From: a virus | Virus record (IMG/VR): IMGVR_UViG_3300040801_000885 | Location: 1 to 42,674 of that record | Reading direction: 5' to 3' (one strand) | Length of the DNA: 42,674 bases | In this document: one piece after another, positions 39,052 to 42,674 of the stretch | How the letters are laid out: every line of letters starts with the position of its first letter | Numbering within the stretch: the first letter of the stretch is position 1 | Made by a program: the position numbers and the translations under genes | Notes under the pieces: generated by a model | Databases searched by the model: none | The model's input: the letters and a program-made list of their open reading frames with translations, nothing else | Told to the model about the DNA's origin: nothing

Positions 39052-39806
39052 AGCTACTTGTGATAGACATTGAAACGAGGCCGAACCTCGCGTATGTGTG
39101 GGGACTCTTCCAGCAGAACGTCAACATCCAGCTAATCGAGGAAGAGGCTTCGATGCTCTGCTGGGCGGCGAAGTGGGTGGGCAAGCACAAGGTCACCTTC
39201 CGCTCCGTCTACGATGATGGCAAGGAAGATATGCTTCAGGACCTCTGGGGCTTGCTCAACGAAGCCGATGCCGTCATCCATTACAACGGCAGGAAGTTCG
39301 ACATCCCCCATATCAATCGAGAGTTTCTTGAGGCGGAGATGGACCCGCCTTCGCCCTACAAGCAGATTGACCTTCTGGCCACAGCCCGAAAGCGCTTCAA
39401 GTTTCCCAGTAACAAGCTGGAGTTCATCGTCAACACGCTTGAAATCGGGGGGAAGCTCAAGCACGAGGGCTTTGACCTGTGGGTCAGGTGCATGGCGGGA
39501 GAGGCGAGTGCATGGAAGCTGATGCGCCAGTACAACATCCACGACGTTGCCCTGACAGAACTTCTCTACGAGCGCCTCAAGCCGTGGCTCTACAACGTGC
39601 CGAGCTTCGCAGCGTACCGGCAGGAGAGATGCTGCCCGGCCTGCGGAGGTGATAAACTACAGTCACGAGGCTTCGCCTATACCCAGCAGTCCAAGTACCG
39701 GCGCTATCAGTGTCAGGACTGTGGCAAGTGGAGCAGGGACACAAAGGTGTTCAAGGACAAGGACGGGAAGTCGCAGACGGTTGACATCAGAGAGGTGGCC
39801 GACTGA
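39048..39806 (+). CDS. DEDDy 3'-5' exonuclease with C-terminal zinc ribbon, 252 aa
   Basis: ATG 39048 overlaps the HNH stop. The DEDD motifs are visible: Asp7 and Glu9 (VIDIETR), Asn80 and Asp85 (VIHYNGRKFD), and Tyr162...Asp166 (QYNIHDVA), which defines the DEDDy group. C-terminal cysteines (CCPACG at 195-199, CQDCG at 222-226) form a zinc ribbon of the type seen in transposase-like zinc fingers. In phages such proteins are proofreading or processing exonucleases. There is no polymerase in the window for it to serve, so it may assist host polymerase or act on RNA or recombination ends. Confidence 0.85.
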   Translation: MKLLVIDIETRPNLAYVWGLFQQNVNIQLIEEEASMLCWAAKWVGKHKVTFRSVYDDGKEDMLQDLWGLLNEADAVIHYNGRKFDIPHINREFLEAEMDPPSPYKQIDLLATARKRFKFPSNKLEFIVNTLEIGGKLKHEGFDLWVRCMAGEASAWKLMRQYNIHDVALTELLYERLKPWLYNVPSFAAYRQERCCPACGGDKLQSRGFAYTQQSKYRRYQCQDCGKWSRDTKVFKDKDGKSQTVDIREVAD

Positions 39807-39807
39807 T

Positions 39808-40188
39808 ATGATGGGCGAGGACGATGTAGTGTTTCCTGAATGGATGTTCAATGTTTGTGTCGAAGATGTCAAGGAGGAGAAGAACGTGATGCTCTTGGAC
39901 GTGATGGCAGACCGAATCGTGAAGGCCGAGAAGGAGTTGAAGGAAATCAAGGAGGACCTTCACACCCAGAAACTTCAGAGCTACTACCCGAGCTTCAGGG
40001 AGTTTCGCATCGGGACGGGCCTGCATGGGGCACAGTGCGAAGAGTGCGGCGAGCCGGTGGTGAGGACCGACATGAGCGGTCAGACTGTGGTGTCCTGCCC
40101 GAGATGCAACGTGTCCGTCAAGGTGACGACTTCGTGGTACGACTATATGCTCGCCAAAAACAAGCGGCTTACACTCACCATCAGGTGA
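39808..40188 (+). CDS. Zinc-ribbon protein with coiled-coil N-terminus, 126 aa
   Basis: ATG 39808 lies 1 base after the exonuclease stop; the adjacent ATG at 39811 is also possible, and neither has a strong ribosome-binding site. An acidic N-terminal part and a heptad helix (RIVKAEKELKEIKEDLHTQK) are followed by CEECGEPV and CPRCNVSV, a four-cysteine zinc ribbon. It may partner with the exonuclease, with which it is nearly fused. Function unknown. Confidence 0.75.
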   Translation: MMGEDDVVFPEWMFNVCVEDVKEEKNVMLLDVMADRIVKAEKELKEIKEDLHTQKLQSYYPSFREFRIGTGLHGAQCEECGEPVVRTDMSGQTVVSCPRCNVSVKVTTSWYDYMLAKNKRLTLTIR

Positions 40189-40319
40189 GGGTCGAAGAGG
40201 CAATGCGAGTCTTGGAAGCGTGGTATGACAAACTGTCAGACCGGGACCGAGCATGGCTGGCGGGGGCCATGAGTATTCTCAAGCAGGCGACAAGGAGCGA
40301 GGATGGCAAAGGAAAGTGA
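40185..40319 (+). CDS. Small helical protein, 44 aa (GTG start)
   Basis: GTG 40185 overlaps the previous stop; ATG 40203 with AGAGG close upstream is the alternative. The peptide is amphipathic (VRVEEAMRVLEAWYDKLSDR) and basic at the end. It overlaps the next gene by 17 bases. Real as part of a coupled series, function unknown. Confidence 0.5.
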   Translation: MRVEEAMRVLEAWYDKLSDRDRAWLAGAMSILKQATRSEDGKGK

Positions 40320-40530
40320 ACCGATTGTGTGTGCGGTGTGCGGTAATGAAATCTGTTCATCGAGCTTTACGATTTTCATGAACCCGGAGATTGAGAGCCC
40401 CGAGGACCCGTGGTTTGAAACCATCATGGTCTGTGACCCCTGTCGGGAGAACATCAAGGACCGTGTTGAGAAGTTCGACCCGACATCCCTGCTCACGCTA
40501 TTCGGCATCAACGGACTGGAGGAGAACTGA
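40303..40530 (+). CDS. Zinc-binding protein, 75 aa
   Basis: ATG 40303 follows AAGGAGCGAGG. The protein has CAVCGNEIC near the start and CDPCREN later, a typical zinc ribbon, with an acidic middle. It overlaps the next gene by 1 base. No family recognised. Confidence 0.75.
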   Translation: MAKESEPIVCAVCGNEICSSSFTIFMNPEIESPEDPWFETIMVCDPCRENIKDRVEKFDPTSLLTLFGINGLEEN

Positions 40531-40793
40531 TGAAGCTAAGCGTCAAGGAGCAGCTTGACCTGTGGGACCGATTCGCAGATGAGGCGTACGACATCCTCGT
40601 TGACTTCGTTATCGAGAAGGAAGACGAGATTCGGGAGATGGCCCGGGCTCGCTGCGAGCAGTACGTCGAGGAGTATGGCGACACGGCGTGGTTCTCCGGT
40701 GAGGAGTCCAATATGGTCGAGGCCATGCCTGAGGCCAGCGATACGCTCAACTACATCATCTACGCTATCTACGGTGTGGAGATGGGGAAGTGA
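40530..40793 (+). CDS. Acidic helical protein, 87 aa
   Basis: ATG 40530 overlaps the previous TGA and follows GGAGG. The product is strongly helical and acidic (LSVKEQLDLWDRFADEAYDI, ...LVDFVIEKEDEIREMARARC). No motif recognised. Coupled at both ends. Confidence 0.75.
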   Translation: MKLSVKEQLDLWDRFADEAYDILVDFVIEKEDEIREMARARCEQYVEEYGDTAWFSGEESNMVEAMPEASDTLNYIIYAIYGVEMGK

Positions 40794-40963
40794 ACGGGCG
40801 CTGCAAGCACTGTGCCCTCTACGTCCCGGGGAAAGGCTGCATTGAAGTCCTGCGGGAAAACAAGAGCTACTGCGAGGGCTGCCATCCCAACGGCAAGTGT
40901 TTGTTCAAGCCCCCGAGGTTCGTGCCGCGAGAGGAACTGTACAAGAGGGGCTCTCCGTGGTAA
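40790..40963 (+). CDS. Cysteine-rich protein, 57 aa (GTG start)
   Basis: GTG 40790 overlaps the previous stop and GATGGGG precedes it. The sequence NGRCKHCALYVPGKGC, then YCEGCHPNGKCLF shows at least six cysteines in CxxC-type spacing, a zinc- or metal-binding small protein. The gene overlaps the next tiny frame at 40957. Confidence 0.65.
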   Translation: MNGRCKHCALYVPGKGCIEVLRENKSYCEGCHPNGKCLFKPPRFVPREELYKRGSPW

Positions 40964-41031
40964 GGTGGGACACGGCCTTCTTCATGCTCCTTCTGGCCGT
41001 GCTGGTCCTGATGAGGGTGGTGGGGTGTTGA
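40957..41031 (+). CDS. Tiny membrane peptide, 24 aa (GTG start)
   Basis: GTG 40957, with AGAGGGG upstream, encodes VRWDTAFFMLLLAVLVLMRV and four more residues, almost entirely one hydrophobic helix. It overlaps both neighbours. Similar tiny membrane peptides occur at 4112 and 41197. Chance cannot be excluded, but the ribosome-binding site and coupling support it. Confidence 0.5.
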   Translation: MVRWDTAFFMLLLAVLVLMRVVGC

Positions 41032-41249
41032 AGAAGCTGGCGTGGGGGGCCGACGGGTTCATGTTCGACGGTGGTGGAATCGTGATGTGGGTGGTCTACG
41101 AGGACGACAACGGAGGCTTCCACCGATTTGAGCAGGAGAGCGAAGTCGGATTCCTCAGAATCATGGACAAAGAGTACCCCGACTGGAGGGGGCGGTATGG
41201 ACTCAAGAGATTTAGCCGGGTGGATTCTTGTTGTGGGGATGATGCTTAG
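41025..41249 (+). CDS. Hypothetical protein, 74 aa (GTG start)
   Basis: GTG 41025, with GAGGGTGGTGG upstream, overlaps the tiny membrane gene; a TTG at 41028 is a possible start. The protein is beta-rich and aromatic (KKLAWGADGFMFDGGGIVMW). It overlaps the membrane peptide starting at 41197. Function unknown. Confidence 0.6.
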   Translation: MLKKLAWGADGFMFDGGGIVMWVVYEDDNGGFHRFEQESEVGFLRIMDKEYPDWRGRYGLKRFSRVDSCCGDDA

Positions 41250-41292
41250 CTTGGCTTGGGTCATCTACTGTGTACTAGGAGGACTGGTCTGA
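41197..41292 (+). CDS. Small membrane peptide, 31 aa
   Basis: ATG 41197 follows GGAGGGGG. The peptide MDSRDLAGWILVVGMMLSLA ... is one transmembrane helix with a short polar N-terminus. It starts inside the previous gene in another frame and its stop overlaps the next ATG at 41292. The strong ribosome-binding site supports it as real. Confidence 0.6.
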   Translation: MDSRDLAGWILVVGMMLSLAWVIYCVLGGLV

Positions 41293-41741
41293 TGGAACGT
41301 ATCTGGTGCCACTCATGCAACTGTTACCACTGGATTGAGGACTTCGCTGACGAGGTTACTCTCTACGAGGAGGACATCGCTGAGGCGCTGTGGCAGGCGG
41401 GCCACCCGGACGCTGAGGTGTGGCAGGGACGCGTTGGGCAGCCCGCGAGGTCGTATTGGCAGCAAGCGTCGTTCGTTATCGCTCTGGCGAAGAGAATCAT
41501 CCAAGCTCAGGAGCGGCACGAGCCCTACCCTTGGGAGATGGAAGACGTTGACAAGAAGCGCTACCTGCTGGAGCTTGCAGCGAAGAGCGGCGGGATTCGG
41601 ATGAATGTCTGGTGCCCATTCTGCAAGAAGATGGTTGAGCCCAAGCTAGAGGATAAGGGCGTGCGCAACGGCCACAAGGTCATGACTGGTGAGTGCCCGT
41701 ATTGCGACGGCCCCCTCTGCCGTGACCAGAAGAAGGTGTGA
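41292..41741 (+). CDS. Protein with two zinc-ribbon modules, 149 aa
   Basis: ATG 41292 has TAGGAGG 8 bases upstream, and its A is the last base of the previous TGA. The N-terminus has WCHSCNCYHW, a helical middle follows (EEDIAEALWQAGHPDAEV), and the C-terminus has WCPFCKKM and CPYCDGPLC. So there are zinc sites at both ends. A regulatory or binding role is plausible but not shown. Confidence 0.75.
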   Translation: MERIWCHSCNCYHWIEDFADEVTLYEEDIAEALWQAGHPDAEVWQGRVGQPARSYWQQASFVIALAKRIIQAQERHEPYPWEMEDVDKKRYLLELAAKSGGIRMNVWCPFCKKMVEPKLEDKGVRNGHKVMTGECPYCDGPLCRDQKKV

Positions 41742-41742
41742 G

Positions 41743-42135
41743 GTGAAGAAGCTTGCCGTCGCTGCCGCGTTGCTGTTCGCGCTGCTCTCTATCGGGGGCT
41801 GCTCCGACGCAGACGTGGCCTCAAAGAACCTGTCAACGGCTGCCGACCAGTTTGAGGTTGAGAGGCGTGTCGTGTTCTTCAACGGCATCACCGACACGTA
41901 CCTGCTGGTCATCGAGGGACGCTGCTCCATCAACTACGACGTGGAGGACAAGCAGCTTGAGGTGACCGTGAAGGTGGGGCCTGACGAGTTCAAGAAGCAT
42001 TACCTTGGCCTCTCTGACAACGTGACCTACTTCGTTGAGCAGACCAAAGTCGTGAAGGCAAGTGTCTACCACTACAGGGTCATCTTCAAGCCGTCCGTCA
42101 TCGTTCCGAACGTGGACCTTGAAGTCGGGCAATGA
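41743..42135 (+). CDS. Lipoprotein, possible superinfection-exclusion type, 130 aa
   Basis: GTG 41743 is 1 base after the previous stop. The N-terminus is a signal peptide (KKLAVAAALLFALLSIGGC) ending in a lipobox-like IGGC, so the mature protein would begin with a lipidated Cys at position 20. The mature part is beta-rich (EVERRVVFFNGITDTYLLVI, EGRCSINYDVEDKQLEVTVK, LGLSDNVTYFVEQTKVV). From memory, closely similar proteins are common in actinobacterial phages. A surface lipoprotein expressed early could block superinfection, which is an inference. Confidence 0.75.
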   Translation: MKKLAVAAALLFALLSIGGCSDADVASKNLSTAADQFEVERRVVFFNGITDTYLLVIEGRCSINYDVEDKQLEVTVKVGPDEFKKHYLGLSDNVTYFVEQTKVVKASVYHYRVIFKPSVIVPNVDLEVGQ

Positions 42136-42308
42136 GCAATGAGCACTCAAGGGCTGTTGTCAGCCGGGCGCTGATTCTCTGGCTCCCCTGCATTCTGACC
42201 GGGGTGGACGAGGATGACCTTGAGGTGCTAAAGCAGAAGGGGTGGATGGTGAGAACGTCCTGCAACTTCACGGACTTCTCATACTATTGCACCCCTCCTG
42301 TGGTATAA
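42132..42308 (+). CDS. Hypothetical protein, 58 aa
   Basis: ATG 42132 overlaps the lipoprotein stop. The peptide MSNEHSRAVVSRALILWLPC..., with a hydrophobic stretch (residues about 9-24) followed by an acidic helix, may associate with membranes. It is the last gene before the non-coding right end, and its stop overlaps the -10 element of the RNA promoter. Confidence 0.65.
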   Translation: MSNEHSRAVVSRALILWLPCILTGVDEDDLEVLKQKGWMVRTSCNFTDFSYYCTPPVV

Positions 42309-42309
42309 T
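42301..42309 (+). promoter_or_regulatory. Extended -10 promoter of the right-end RNA
   Basis: TGG-TATAAT at 42301-42309 is an extended -10. No -35 of good match lies 16-18 bases upstream. It would start a transcript near 42316. The same TGGTATAAT occurs before the terminase and portal genes. Confidence 0.6.
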
Positions 42310-42315
42310 GGGGAC

Positions 42316-42432
42316 AATGCGGACGTAGGTGTCGCAGGGGCTCGCCTTATGGCGAGGAGCGTGCCGTAGGGCACGTGGGGTCATCCACCACAATCGGCTG
42401 GGCCGTGCAGGGTGGGTGGCCCCTTTCTGTTT
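42316..42432 (+). ncRNA. Probable structured small RNA, about 117 nt
   Basis: Four hairpins lie in series between an extended -10 promoter and a T-rich end: TGCGGAC...GTCGCA (42318-42336, one bulged base); CTCGCC-TTAT-GGCGAG (42341-42356); CGTGCC-GTAG-GGCACG (42360-42375); and a 13-bp stem (42377-42389 with 42411-42423, two G-U pairs) enclosing a CGGC-TGG-GCCG hairpin (42395-42405). TTTCTGTTT follows the last stem. No reading frame of useful length fits. This is a promoter-to-terminator unit for a compact RNA, of a kind I do not recognise. Confidence 0.6.
42377..42432 (+). terminator. Rho-independent terminator at the end of the small RNA
   Basis: The 13-bp stem GGGGTCATCCACC / GGTGGGTGGCCCC (42377-42389 and 42411-42423) is followed by TTTCTGTTT. 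It should end both the small RNA and read-through from the rightward operon. Confidence 0.65.
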
Positions 42433-42674
42433 CCCAAGCGGGCAACATGCTCGATTCAGGAAACATATTTGCGCACCCCCTGTCTCATCACTCTAAGGGG
42501 GGAAGGAAGGTTGTCAGTGTTGAATACTCTACGTACGGTGCTGACACTTTGGGTTGCCCCGGTTCTCGCCTCCCGCTGACTTTGGTTCTCTGGAGCCGCT
42601 GACTTAGCCCCCCTTGGGGAGATGGAAGAAAGTAGGAAGAATGTGTTATACTAGAGGGGAGGACAACAATAGGA
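42433..42674. other. Non-coding right end with repeats and an outward promoter
   Basis: No convincing gene. TGTCAG (42512-42517) and CTGACA (42541-42546) form a spaced inverted repeat. CCGCTGACTT occurs at 42573-42582 and 42596-42605, 23 bases apart. Short repeats in a gene-free region are compatible with a replication or regulatory site, but nothing proves it. Confidence 0.4.
42644..42652 (+). promoter_or_regulatory. Extended -10 promoter and ribosome-binding site facing off the window
   Basis: TGT-TATACT at 42644-42652 (extended -10), then AGGGGAGG at 42655-42662, which could serve as a ribosome-binding site for a gene starting after 42674. If the window ends are joined, it would drive the early operon beginning at position 1. 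Confidence 0.5.

Noticed and set aside
42433-42674. CRISPR array or tandem direct repeats in the right end
   Set aside because: Only two copies of a 10-base repeat and one inverted pair are seen, without regular spacers.
1-42674. Integrase, repressor or attachment site for lysogeny
   Set aside because: No recombinase motifs (Ser or Tyr type), no obvious helix-turn-helix repressor, and no attachment-like overlap with the tRNA could be seen.

Overview
The window looks like nearly all of a double-stranded DNA tailed phage genome, probably strictly lytic. It carries a terminase, portal, scaffold, major capsid protein, tail genes and a lysis cassette. I see no integrase, excisionase or recognisable repressor. 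There is no tape-measure gene. The largest gene encodes a 3,177-residue protein between the portal and capsid genes, and this favours a short-tailed (podovirus-like) virion over a long flexible tail. By eye the G+C is in the high fifties to about 60 percent. Strong Shine-Dalgarno sites, frequent GTG and TTG starts and sigma70/sigmaA-type promoters fit a bacterial host. Several accessory proteins (a 'GTNYYWY' protein, a beta-rich lipoprotein, a Vsr/DUF559-like nuclease) resemble proteins I remember from actinobacterial phages, so an actinobacterial host is my best guess, not a certainty. No mycolyl-ester hydrolase (LysB) is seen, which argues against a host with a mycolic-acid envelope.

Layout: (1) Positions 1-10757, plus strand: a tightly packed early operon of about 35 mostly small genes, many joined by ATGA or GTGA overlaps. 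It includes an SSB-like protein with an acidic DDIPF tail, a RecB/Cas4-like nuclease with four iron-sulfur-type cysteines, a Vsr-like endonuclease and a DnaB-type helicase, plus many small zinc-ribbon proteins and tiny membrane peptides. (2) Positions 10768-10795: a strong hairpin with a U-tract on the minus strand, separating convergent operons. (3) Positions 38670 down to 10813, minus strand: the late region. In transcription order it holds a putative small terminase, large terminase, HNH protein, portal, giant polyvalent-like protein, scaffold, tRNA-Met, major capsid, head-tail and tail proteins, CHAP endolysin, an HNH-like gene and a holin. (4) Positions 38692-42308, plus strand: a second rightward operon with an HNH nuclease, a DEDDy exonuclease with a zinc ribbon, small zinc proteins, tiny membrane peptides and a lipoprotein. 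(5) Positions 42309-42674: a non-coding region with a probable structured small RNA and a promoter pointing off the window end. If the genome is circular or circularly permuted, that promoter would feed the early operon at position 1.

How the parts work together: the early operon supplies helicase, SSB and nucleases for replication and recombination, but no DNA polymerase or primase is visible, so the phage probably uses host enzymes. The late operon builds and packages the capsid and lyses the cell. Extended -10 promoters sharing TG(G/T)TATAAT precede the terminase, portal and capsid modules and the right-end RNA. The most interesting items are the 3,177-residue protein (two ParB-like modules flanking a GNAT acetyltransferase-like domain), the structured RNA at 42316-42432, the AT-rich operator-like region at 36289-36373 whose promoter matches one inside the early operon, and the two UUCG hairpins that bracket the capsid gene.
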